From JAISDD01 sp031553935 (GTDB taxonomy: Bacteria; Bacillota; Syntrophomonadia; Syntrophomonadales; Syntrophomonadaceae), in contig JAVBKS010000060.1 of assembly GCA_031553935.1 (NCBI GenBank), positions 1 to 39,782 of the forward strand: a stretch of 39,782 nucleotides of DNA, in the 5' to 3' direction. The notes beneath the pieces are model-generated. The model had not been told where the DNA came from. It made no database searches and saw nothing but the letters and a program-made list of their open reading frames with translations. Positions 32,497 to 39,782 of this stretch are shown here, piece by piece (the first letter of the stretch is position 1; each line of letters begins with the position of its first letter). A program made the translations under genes and the position numbers.

Positions 32497-33342
32497 CTAT
32501 TGGCAATGCCCCTTTGATTCGAAACTAGTAATGATTTCAGTTAACATCAGCTGCATTAAATGCGCTCGGTAAGCCCCGGATCCCTCAGCGTCAGTCTGGG
32601 GTGTTTCGGGTAGGAGTGATAATGCGTGCTCGATTCGTTTCGAGAGTGGCACCCTACGCTCATTTAAAACTTTCTCCATTTGAAGGCCGCGGAAAGGAAA
32701 GCTGCAAATTCCCGATAGAGCAATTCTTATTGTATTATCCATGAGAATTGCTGCAATTGTAACTGCCGGATAGGCAATTTTATCTGTAAAAGTTCTTTTT
32801 ATATGGGCATAGGGCAGCTTTGCTATCGCACTGTCAACACATACTGAAACGATAAATTCTCCTGGAAATAGACGTATTCTACCGTTAAACACATCGTGTA
32901 TAGTGACAGTCCTGCGCCCATTTGATCCGAATAACTCTAATTCTGCATCCGCAAGCAGCAGGGGCAGCGTCGCCTCTCGATATATTATTGTGCCGCAGAT
33001 ATTGCCGCCAATTGTTATACGACATTGATTGGTATGATCCGCAACTCTACCGCCGCATTCACCAAGAAGCGGGAAGAGTCTGCTCGTTCGTATACTATCT
33101 AATGTGCAAGCGGCACCAAAAAATAAGCGACCATCTATTTCTTTCATAATATTTAATGCCGGAATATTCTTGATGTCGATCACAGCATCAGGCTTAATGC
33201 TGCCGGCTGTGCACATAGTAATTATTTCACTGCCGCCTGCATAATACATGGCGATTTTGCCCTCATGCCTAAATCTCATGTATAGGTCAACGGCTTCCTG
33301 CTCTTTTTCTGGACGACAATAAATGAAATTATGTCCAATCAT
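32497..33342 (-). CDS. Xanthine dehydrogenase family FAD-binding subunit
   Basis: A 281-aa flavoprotein subunit. FAD contacts are seen as YYAGGSEI (usually AGGTDL), CRITIGGNICG (usually RNxATIGGN) and the later FTDKIAYPAVTIAA. The start is placed at ATG 33342, whose TGA overlap with the preceding stop (ATGA) and GGAGG ribosome site argue against the longer frame from 33369. Electron acceptor is probably NAD or ferredoxin but cannot be told. Confidence 0.9.
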   Translation of the reverse strand: MIGHNFIYCRPEKEQEAVDLYMRFRHEGKIAMYYAGGSEIITMCTAGSIKPDAVIDIKNIPALNIMKEIDGRLFFGAACTLDSIRTSRLFPLLGECGGRVADHTNQCRITIGGNICGTIIYREATLPLLLADAELELFGSNGRRTVTIHDVFNGRIRLFPGEFIVSVCVDSAIAKLPYAHIKRTFTDKIAYPAVTIAAILMDNTIRIALSGICSFPFRGLQMEKVLNERRVPLSKRIEHALSLLPETPQTDAEGSGAYRAHLMQLMLTEIITSFESKGHCQ

Positions 33343-35660
33343 TTCATACCTCCGTTGCGGGTCTGCCATAGCAGCTCAGGGGTGACCGGCAGAGTATCTA
33401 TCACAATACCGGCGGCGGAAGAAAGTGCATTAGCTAACGCAGCTGGAATACCGATAATACCGTGTTCTGACATGGGACGAGCGCCGTAAGGCGCATCATC
33501 CTGAGGGGTTTCTATAAAAGAGGCCTTGTATTCCGGATGCTGGCCGTAGTGCATAAGCTTATAAGTTCGCAGAGAAGGAGTTTTTAATAGTCCGTTTTCG
33601 TAAGCAAATGACTCGCGACTGGCGATACTAAGCCCCATGGCCATTCCGCCTTTTACCAAACCCTGCTGTTCAGCAGAGTTTAATACTTTTCCGATATCCA
33701 TGACCGTGATTGCCTTTAGAATTTTGTATGAACAATACCTGGTGTCAAGCTCAATTTCAACTATTTGCGCACCTACTGTCCATGAGGGAGCGCTTTTTCC
33801 TTTACCAGTTTTTCGGTCGAGGGCTGATAATCCTTTCAGCATAAAACCGCCGCTGCCGATAACGGGTTCGCCCACCGAACCGCTGTCAGGTGTGCTGTAA
33901 CCGGCAAGCAAGTCCTTATAAAGCAAATAGCGGGCAGGTTCTTGCCGCAGATAGGCGCACCCACCGCCGATTTCGATATCTTCTAGGGCGCAATTAAAAG
34001 CCAAAGAAGCATTAAACTTTATCTGGGCAATGACGTCATCCGCTGCCCGCATGACTGCGCGTCCTGCCATATAGGTTGTAAAGCTGGCTACAGTTTTATA
34101 GTGTTCTGGGTTTAACCTGGTATCGACTGCCAGATCAACATGAACTTGATCGGTAGTTATTCCCAGTCGGTCGGCAAACATTTGGGCGAGTAGGCTCTGT
34201 CCACCACTGCCCATTTCTACAGCTCCGGTAGAAAGGTTAAATGTACCATCAGAATTTACTGTAACGATTGCCCCTGAAACTGCATCTAATGGTGGAGTTG
34301 GAGATTTCCAAAAACATGCGCAGCCTTGGGCACGGATAATGTGATCAGCACATTTATTGGGAACGCTGCTCCATTTAGATAAGGTTTTGAGTTCGTTAAT
34401 GCAAGCTCTAAGGTTTCCCACATTGCTGTAAGAAGATATTACTTGAGTTGGAGTCTGATTACCCGGGCATATAGCATTGATGTAGCGCAACTCGAGAGGA
34501 TCTATGTTCAGTTTATAAGCCAATTCGTCTATTGCTCTTTCTAAACAGAAGGTTAATGATTCATGAGCATAACTGCGAAAAGAGGTGGCATAAGTTCGGT
34601 TGGTGTAAACTGAATACGCATCACAGGTAAGGTTTTCAATATTGTAGGGTCCGCTGCAGTCAACCGCAACTGCTTTGGCCATATATGGCGAAATATCAGC
34701 ATAGGCACCATTGTCAATTATATACTGCAGATCAGCAGCTTGAATCAAGCCGTTTTTGTCCGTGCCCAGCTTAATCTTTGCCCATAGGCCGATTCGGCTC
34801 GGCAGTGTGATCATGTCTTGGGAACGGGTAATAACTAAGCGAACAGCTCTCCCGGCAAGCTGCTGTGATGCCAAACATGCTAAAAGTTCCAGCATAACCG
34901 GAGCTTTACCCCCGAAGCCACCGCCGACAAATGGAACCCGGACTCTGATTTTGCCTGCCGGGATTCCAAAGCACGCCGAGATCTGTTTCACAACCTCATA
35001 AGGCGATTGCGAAGACGTGGTTATATTTACTGTACCGTCATGCAATATTTGGGCCTGTGCGGTTCGCAGTTCCATGGCTATGTGGCCGGACGAAGGGAGC
35101 TTATATTCACGTTCAATTAAATAAACGCTGTTTTGCCAGCCAAATGTCATATCGCCTTTTCGTATAGGATAATGGCTGCAAATATTGCTATTATTTTGCG
35201 GATATACATCATCAACGGTATGAGTATATAATGACAGCCCGGTATGAATTATGGGGGATCCGCTCATAAATGAAATATAAGGATCAAAAACTGCGGGCAG
35301 AATCTCATAATTAACTTGAATTTTTTCTGCGGCAACTATAGCTGCTGCTTCATCCTGGGCAACAACGAGTGCAACCGGCTCACCTGCATATCTGACCGTA
35401 TCTTGGGCAAGCAGCGGACGGTCACAGATTAGAGGACCGCTAAGTGCTTGATGGTCCTTGCCGGTCAGCACTAACTTTACTCCTTTGACAGCAAGCGCTT
35501 CTTGGGTGCAAATGCTTAGGATTCGGGCATGCGGATATGGCGACACTGCCATTCGAGCATGCAAAAAGTTAGCAGAGGTAAAGTCATCGGTATACTTAGC
35601 TTCACCCGAGACTTTCTGCCCAGCTTCTTTACGGTGCAGATCAAGTCCTATTTGCGTCAT
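33339..35660 (-). CDS. Xanthine dehydrogenase family molybdopterin-binding subunit
   Basis: A 773-aa molybdenum hydroxylase subunit. The molybdopterin loop VGGGFGGKAP and the C-terminal segment carrying the catalytic Glu (ARPMSEHGIIGIPAALANAL) are present. The second substrate loop, often FRGFGxPQ, reads FRSYAHESLTF, so the substrate pocket differs from classical xanthine dehydrogenases and the substrate cannot be assumed to be xanthine. GGAGG precedes the ATG. It is the first gene of the operon. It will need Moco from elsewhere in the genome. Confidence 0.9.
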   Translation of the reverse strand: MTQIGLDLHRKEAGQKVSGEAKYTDDFTSANFLHARMAVSPYPHARILSICTQEALAVKGVKLVLTGKDHQALSGPLICDRPLLAQDTVRYAGEPVALVVAQDEAAAIVAAEKIQVNYEILPAVFDPYISFMSGSPIIHTGLSLYTHTVDDVYPQNNSNICSHYPIRKGDMTFGWQNSVYLIEREYKLPSSGHIAMELRTAQAQILHDGTVNITTSSQSPYEVVKQISACFGIPAGKIRVRVPFVGGGFGGKAPVMLELLACLASQQLAGRAVRLVITRSQDMITLPSRIGLWAKIKLGTDKNGLIQAADLQYIIDNGAYADISPYMAKAVAVDCSGPYNIENLTCDAYSVYTNRTYATSFRSYAHESLTFCLERAIDELAYKLNIDPLELRYINAICPGNQTPTQVISSYSNVGNLRACINELKTLSKWSSVPNKCADHIIRAQGCACFWKSPTPPLDAVSGAIVTVNSDGTFNLSTGAVEMGSGGQSLLAQMFADRLGITTDQVHVDLAVDTRLNPEHYKTVASFTTYMAGRAVMRAADDVIAQIKFNASLAFNCALEDIEIGGGCAYLRQEPARYLLYKDLLAGYSTPDSGSVGEPVIGSGGFMLKGLSALDRKTGKGKSAPSWTVGAQIVEIELDTRYCSYKILKAITVMDIGKVLNSAEQQGLVKGGMAMGLSIASRESFAYENGLLKTPSLRTYKLMHYGQHPEYKASFIETPQDDAPYGARPMSEHGIIGIPAALANALSSAAGIVIDTLPVTPELLWQTRNGGMK

Positions 35661-35730
35661 TATTTCCTCCGAAGTCTATTATATATGTAAAGGAGGATAG
35701 CGCTTGCTATCCTGCCAGCTAATCAAAATT

Positions 35731-36993
35731 CTATGCCATTGCCATTACTTTGGATTTAGTGCGCGCAATTTCAGTGTTATCTTGCTTACGGTCAACGAAT
35801 GCTGGGATTGGGTTAGGCTTAGATTCATCGCGGTAATCCAGTCCCTTTTGCTTATTGTGACGGTTGATAATAGTATGGCTCTCAACTGCGTTCACATCAT
35901 GATTGATTTTGTTTTGGTACTGAAAATAGCCATGATCAGATTCTAAACTGTTAATGTTCTTTAAGTTTTCTTTACAGGCGGCAAGTTCAATCTGGCTAAC
36001 AAGTATCTGGCGCACATAATCTCTGGTATCGTGGAAATTCAATAGAGCAGGGAATTCTGCAGGTACAAACTGCTGCCACTCTTTATTCTCATATTGCTTA
36101 AGCAAATCTGCTGCTTTGTGCAAATGGGCCAGCTCCTGATTGAGATGCATTTCCCAGACTTTCTTAATATTGGCGTCCTTTTCATCTTGATAGAATGAAT
36201 AATATAGATAACATTCCATATATTCATGCATCAGAAGACTCTCCAGCCAAGTGCAATTAGGATCGAGTAAAGAACCATACTGGGATACATGTTCTTCCTC
36301 GATCATTCCGATTTCAAGGTAGAGCTTGCGTCCATAATCATTGTAATAAGTGTTGCCGATGTTGTTGTAGAAATTCATGGTTTGCTGCTCGCCAGCCGTA
36401 ATAATAAGGGTGCTCAATTTGGTGCGGATATCGGCGGTTTTCGCATCAATATGGTAGCGCACGGTGTCATGAGGATGGCGGTGCTCCGCTATAGTTGGAC
36501 GCCCTGGGGTGATATCTACATATCTTTTGGTCAGCTGCTGAGCAGGGATATTCTCGTCAAGATCGAGCAAATTGGCATAGCGGTAAAGGTGGTCAAAATC
36601 TTCGAGAAGTGCAAAATCAAGAGTCTCTTTAACATACTGGTCAGGTTCGTTTTGTGCCAGCCAAGCAGTGAGGTCAACGGCAACATGTTCATATCCGATG
36701 GTGGTCTCTAGCTGAGTTTCATCCAATGGCTTGAGCCAGTTTATATGCTTTTGCTGCAGTTGTTCAACCCTGCGAAGCATGGCCAGCTCTCGGCGCAAGT
36801 CATTATTATTGCAATGCCGGTGAAATTGGTGGCTAAACATTGCAGCTTCAGTTTCGATACCGTTCATTAAGATGATGCGTACTTTCGTATATGGATCAGT
36901 GTCGTGCTTGGAATAAGCTCTGGGATAAACGGTGTTCCAATCCATAACTGTGTCTAATAGTGGCATAGGCTTTTGATCAAATGGTCTGAACAT
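35731..36993 (-). CDS. Ferritin-like, possibly diiron, protein (420 aa)
   Basis: No named family recognised. The protein is mainly helical and has repeated Glu/His signatures: E47-x-E49...H55, YEHVAVDL (102-109), EDFDHLYRY (131-139), EIGMIEEEHVSQY (227-239), MHEYMECYLYYSF (255-267) and NQELAHLHKA (285-294). This looks like one or two ferritin-like four-helix bundles with carboxylate-bridged metals. Such proteins store iron or act as oxidases or rubrerythrin-like peroxide scavengers. ATG has GGAGG upstream. It seems monocistronic, with 240 bp of upstream region. Confidence 0.65.
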   Translation of the reverse strand: MFRPFDQKPMPLLDTVMDWNTVYPRAYSKHDTDPYTKVRIILMNGIETEAAMFSHQFHRHCNNNDLRRELAMLRRVEQLQQKHINWLKPLDETQLETTIGYEHVAVDLTAWLAQNEPDQYVKETLDFALLEDFDHLYRYANLLDLDENIPAQQLTKRYVDITPGRPTIAEHRHPHDTVRYHIDAKTADIRTKLSTLIITAGEQQTMNFYNNIGNTYYNDYGRKLYLEIGMIEEEHVSQYGSLLDPNCTWLESLLMHEYMECYLYYSFYQDEKDANIKKVWEMHLNQELAHLHKAADLLKQYENKEWQQFVPAEFPALLNFHDTRDYVRQILVSQIELAACKENLKNINSLESDHGYFQYQNKINHDVNAVESHTIINRHNKQKGLDYRDESKPNPIPAFVDRKQDNTEIARTKSKVMAMA

Positions 36994-37234
36994 GAAATAC
37001 CTCCAATACTGTAGTTGGGCAATACTATTTTCTTTGATTTCTTTCCAAAATCTTAAAACACAACTCGAGCACTACTGATATTCGCTGTGTTCATCATTAA
37101 GGCTGAAATCTTGGGAAAATAGCTTTATTAATTCGCGTTCAGGCAAGATTAAAAAAGCGAATTAGTTTTAGTATTCCATTGATTCGAAATGCTATACTGT
37201 TACTTAATTGAAATGATTTTTGGGAAAAAAAGTA
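36994..37234. other. Intergenic region with an 8-bp inverted repeat
   Basis: This AT-rich gap separates the rtcB end from the ferritin-like gene. TAATTCGC (37129-37136) and GCGAATTA (37157-37164) form an inverted repeat with a 20-nt loop; on the minus strand it could be part of the end of the rtcB transcript or the promoter of the ferritin-like gene. Nothing else is recognised. Confidence 0.35.
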
Positions 37235-38425
37235 TTATTCAGCTGCTTTGAAATTATAGAGGGGCTTTAAAGTTTTTAATATTTTAGCTGTAGGTTTAAT
37301 GTTTGCAATGATCTCTTCCATAGGCTTATAAGCAAAAGGAGCTTCGTCTAAGGTGCTCTTGTTTATGGTGGTTGAATAGATTCCCTGCATAGAACTTTTG
37401 AATTGGCTGAGAGTAATGCTCTTTTTAGCCGCGGATCGGCTCATCAGTCTTCCGGCACCATGGGGCGCGGAAAAATTCCAGTCCGGATTGCCTAAACCTT
37501 CGCAGATTAGGCTGCCATCGCGCATATTCATAGGAATGAGAATTCTCTCACCGTTATGCGCCGCAATTGCCCCTTTGCGCAAGATCATTTCCTTAGTATC
37601 TATGTAATTATGTATCGTGGTGAAGCTATCGACAGGCTTTACTTTTAGGGCACCAAGAATCTCCCTTACAATCGCCTGACGATTCAAATCAGCATATTTT
37701 TGGACAATACTCATGTCATGAAGGTAGTCGGAAAAAAGAGGACCCTCTAGAAAGGCTAAATTTTGGTCAACTTTTTGAATAGGGAGTTGTTTTAAATAAC
37801 TTTCTATCTCTCTTTCGCGTCCTTGGCTCTTAAGAGAGTCAATAACAGCATTGATATCCTGTTTCTTTTTATGGAGTTCTTTTGCCGCGGAGTGTTGATA
37901 GTATTCGGCAACCTGCTTGCCTAGATGGCGACTGCCGGAATGGACAACCAAGTAAAGCCTTTCATCTTCATCTTGGTCGAGTTCGATAAAATGATTGCCT
38001 CCTCCCAAGGTTCCTAGGCTTAATTGCGCTCGATTAATATTGATATGCTTAAGGCATACAAGCGAGTTTAGGTTTACTTCTGACAATAAATGATGCGGCG
38101 TTTTGCGAACATTGTATCCAGCTGGAATTAGAGCATGAATAGTTTTGTCTAACTTTTGCAGTTCCAGCCTTTGTTCTGCTAAGATTGAAGTTTCCATTCC
38201 ACATCCGATATCGACTCCCACCAGATTGGGTACAATTTTATCCTTAATGGTCATGGTGGTACCGATCGTGCATCCGACTCCCGCATGGGTATCGGGCATA
38301 ATCCGAATTTTGCTGCCGGCAACGAATTCTTGGTTGAGCAGATTAATGATCTGCTGAGTGGCTGTACTCTCAAGACAATCGGTGAATACTCTCGCTGTAT
38401 TATATTTTCCTGTCAATTCAATCAT
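37235..38425 (-). CDS. rtcB: RNA-splicing ligase RtcB
   Basis: A 396-aa RNA ligase joining 3'-phosphate (or 2',3'-cyclic phosphate) and 5'-OH ends using GTP and manganese. Metal and nucleotide sites are PDTHAGVGCTIG, GVDIGCGM, LGGGNHFIEL, VVHSGSRHLG and SAPHGAGRLMSR, the last holding the His that is guanylylated. It is shorter than the approx. 480-aa archaeal type, as usual for bacterial forms. No RtcR regulator or RtcA is next to it, and its ribosome site is weak. Confidence 0.94.
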   Translation of the reverse strand: MIELTGKYNTARVFTDCLESTATQQIINLLNQEFVAGSKIRIMPDTHAGVGCTIGTTMTIKDKIVPNLVGVDIGCGMETSILAEQRLELQKLDKTIHALIPAGYNVRKTPHHLLSEVNLNSLVCLKHININRAQLSLGTLGGGNHFIELDQDEDERLYLVVHSGSRHLGKQVAEYYQHSAAKELHKKKQDINAVIDSLKSQGREREIESYLKQLPIQKVDQNLAFLEGPLFSDYLHDMSIVQKYADLNRQAIVREILGALKVKPVDSFTTIHNYIDTKEMILRKGAIAAHNGERILIPMNMRDGSLICEGLGNPDWNFSAPHGAGRLMSRSAAKKSITLSQFKSSMQGIYSTTINKSTLDEAPFAYKPMEEIIANIKPTAKILKTLKPLYNFKAAE

Positions 38426-38474
38426 ATCTAATTAGTCTTGCTATGAAATACTCCTAAATATTTTATCCTTTGAA

Positions 38475-38867
38475 TTAAAACTTTATTACAGTTGGTTCTC
38501 CGGAGAAAGTGAAAATCGCTGCACTAGCAGCGGTCAAGTAATATACTGCGGTGTTGGAGTCGCCGGGAGTATACATTTCTTTTAACATCGGATATGCATC
38601 AAGCATGCTGGCTTGAGCTTCAGTCGATTCATCCAATACGGCTGTTGCTTCTAAGCGCAGCCACGATTCACCTAATAAAGCGCATATTTCTATTCTAGGA
38701 TTAACGCTTAGCTGCTTAGATATAAGCTTGCTTTTGCCGGTCAAAAAATACAGTTTATTCTGAAAGAGATTAATTGTGCCGAATGGGCGAACTCGAGGCT
38801 GGTTATTCTCGATGGTCGCAATATAATAGGTCTCAGCCTGTTTCAAAAAATCATGTACAGTTTGCAT
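38475..38867 (-). CDS. Pyridoxamine 5'-phosphate oxidase family flavin-binding protein
   Basis: A 130-aa split-barrel protein. The start at 38867 is set by AAGGAGA 5 nt upstream; a longer frame from 38951 has no ribosome site. Typical blocks are YYIATIENNQPRVRPFG, LYFLTGKSK, NPRIEICALL and WLRLEATAVLDE. Clostridial members bind FMN or F420-like cofactors and reduce unknown small molecules. It is a single gene. Confidence 0.85.
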   Translation of the reverse strand: MQTVHDFLKQAETYYIATIENNQPRVRPFGTINLFQNKLYFLTGKSKLISKQLSVNPRIEICALLGESWLRLEATAVLDESTEAQASMLDAYPMLKEMYTPGDSNTAVYYLTAASAAIFTFSGEPTVIKF

Positions 38868-39259
38868 CTGCTTCTCCTTAAGGCGCATTTTTCTAATAAT
38901 TAAAACATAGTAGGAAGTTAAAAACAATCCCTTTAAAAGCAATATTGACAATGGTTGGTGTGTTGTGGATCTGCCAGGTATTATCCCTAGTTCTATAACA
39001 AGTACATCATCAACTTAGAAAAATGCTACATTGAATATGATATAATAAATCCCATATATGGGGTTTCGGATTGTTGAGCGTGGGTGCGGGCACTAATTTC
39101 TTGCCCTGCTAACCAAAGTCTACTGTTGAATATCGGTTAAATTATTATGACCTTATCATATTACAACTCAACAAGTCCATGTGATTGGGCTCCATAAAGC
39201 AAGCAATGAATACAAACTATAATGTTACAATAATCATAATCACAGCATTGATATTTGTG
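38868..39259. other. Gene-poor region near the window end
   Basis: No convincing coding sequence. It contains a hairpin AAATCCC/GGGGTTT (39047-39066, loop ATATAT) directly after a TATAAT sequence (39041-39046), and a GGGCA/TGCCC repeat near 39086-39104. They may mark a promoter and the border of the DUF4143 gene. Confidence 0.3.
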
Positions 39260-39782
39260 CTATTGGTAGTCCGAGCCAGTTATTCCAACCGTCTCCACCG
39301 CCCACAGCGGCAAATTCATAAGCCAGTCCTCGTCCTTATACTCCGCCATACTAGTGCGGATGCACATCTCCGGCTCGAACTTTTCTCGATAAACCTTGAG
39401 GCTTTTGGCCTGCAAATTGGTTTCCGCCTTGACCTCGATTGGGATGACCTGCCCCGCCTGTTGCACAACAAAATCAATTTCTGAATTGCCCGCATCATTT
39501 GTCCAGTAATACACCGGAAGGTTTTTCATCGTTTTCAGCTGCTGACAGACATATTGTTCGGTCAGAGCGCCCTTGAATTCGGTGAAGATGGTATTGCCCT
39601 TCAGCAAAGTCATCGCTTCCAGCTCCGTGACGCAGGATAGCAGGCCAACATCGAGCATGTATATCTTGAACGCCTTCATGTCCTCATAGGCTTTCAGCGG
39701 CAAATGGGGCTTGTTGACGCGGCTGATTTTATGAATCAGTCCGCAGTCGGAAAGCCACATGAGCGCCAGCTCATATTCCTTC
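39260..39782 (-). CDS. DUF4143 ATPase family protein, 5' part outside the window
   Basis: The frame stays open to the right edge (KEYELAL before the first Met at 39760), so this is the C-terminal 173 codons of a longer gene. The visible part has the DUF4143 pattern: YMLDVGLLSCV, FKGALTEQYVCQQL, PVYYWTNDAGNSEIDFVV and PIEVKAETN, a PD-(D/E)xK-like nuclease fold following an AAA ATPase. These proteins are often found near mobile elements and differ greatly between strains. The sequence is visibly more GC-rich than its surroundings. Confidence 0.8.
   Translation of the reverse strand, partial: KEYELALMWLSDCGLIHKISRVNKPHLPLKAYEDMKAFKIYMLDVGLLSCVTELEAMTLLKGNTIFTEFKGALTEQYVCQQLKTMKNLPVYYWTNDAGNSEIDFVVQQAGQVIPIEVKAETNLQAKSLKVYREKFEPEMCIRTSMAEYKDEDWLMNLPLWAVETVGITGSDYQ

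Noticed and set aside
36289..36711. Plus-strand frame of 140 aa
   Set aside because: Antisense to the ferritin-like gene; no ribosome site or family motif.
39185..39484. Plus-strand frame of 99 aa at the right edge
   Set aside because: Overlaps the DUF4143 gene, whose motifs on the minus strand are convincing.

Overview
The window looks like part of a chromosome of a low-GC anaerobic Firmicute of the Clostridia type, probably a syntroph-like or hydrogen-metabolising member. The evidence is the alaS-ireB-ruvX-DUF1292 cluster, a GerMN sporulation-type lipoprotein, an agr-like peptide system, oxygen-sensitive 2-hydroxyacyl-CoA dehydratase parts, and two different membrane-linked hydrogenases.

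Layout. 1-5800 (+): housekeeping block with GerMN lipoprotein, murI, a dehydratase/activase pair, rph, rdgB, small proteins and trxA. 6030-8600 (+): agr-like quorum-sensing locus (membrane protein, short-sensor histidine kinase, AgrB, a 39-aa AgrD-like peptide without cysteine, receiver-only regulator). 8628-19875 (-): a thirteen-gene [NiFe] hydrogenase operon, read from high to low coordinate: DUF3842, FmdE-like, CooT-DUF4198 fusion, hypA, hypB, small subunit, large subunit, cytochrome b, maturation protease, hypF, hypC, hypD, hypE. Its leader (about 20000-20087) resembles a Moco/Tuco riboswitch. 20394-22558 (+): divergent [FeFe] hydrogenase operon (catalytic subunit, Tat-targeted small subunit, cytochrome b). 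22555-31134: rarA (-), mnmA (+), a tiny holin-like toxin gene, a PRC-barrel/zinc-ribbon/AI-2E group, then alaS, ireB, ruvX and DUF1292. 31311-38867 (-): xanthine-dehydrogenase-type molybdenum hydroxylase with a membrane protein, a ferritin-like protein, an rtcB-type RNA ligase and a flavin-binding protein. 39260-39782 (-): 3' part of a DUF4143 ATPase cut by the window edge.

Main discovery. Both hydrogenase catalytic subunits are interrupted by one in-frame UGA, and both are best read as selenoproteins. In the [NiFe] large subunit the UGA replaces the second cysteine of the N-terminal L1 motif (RICGV-U), normally a cysteine that bridges Ni and Fe; the well-known [NiFeSe] enzymes carry Sec in the C-terminal motif instead, which here is the normal DPCLAC. 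In the [FeFe] subunit the UGA is at codon 346, upstream of the essential ACPNAC/GGGQP motif. Each UGA is followed by a hairpin whose apical loop starts exactly 20 nt downstream and carries G in its first two positions, as expected for a bacterial SECIS element. A conventional ORF caller would report both genes as broken.

Two divergent hydrogenases, both apparently selenium-dependent, thus share a roughly 520-bp intergenic region with a candidate molybdenum/tungsten-cofactor riboswitch and a perfect 27-bp palindrome. The [NiFe] operon also carries nickel-handling genes, including an unusual CooT fusion. All assignments were made by reading motifs; no database search was run.
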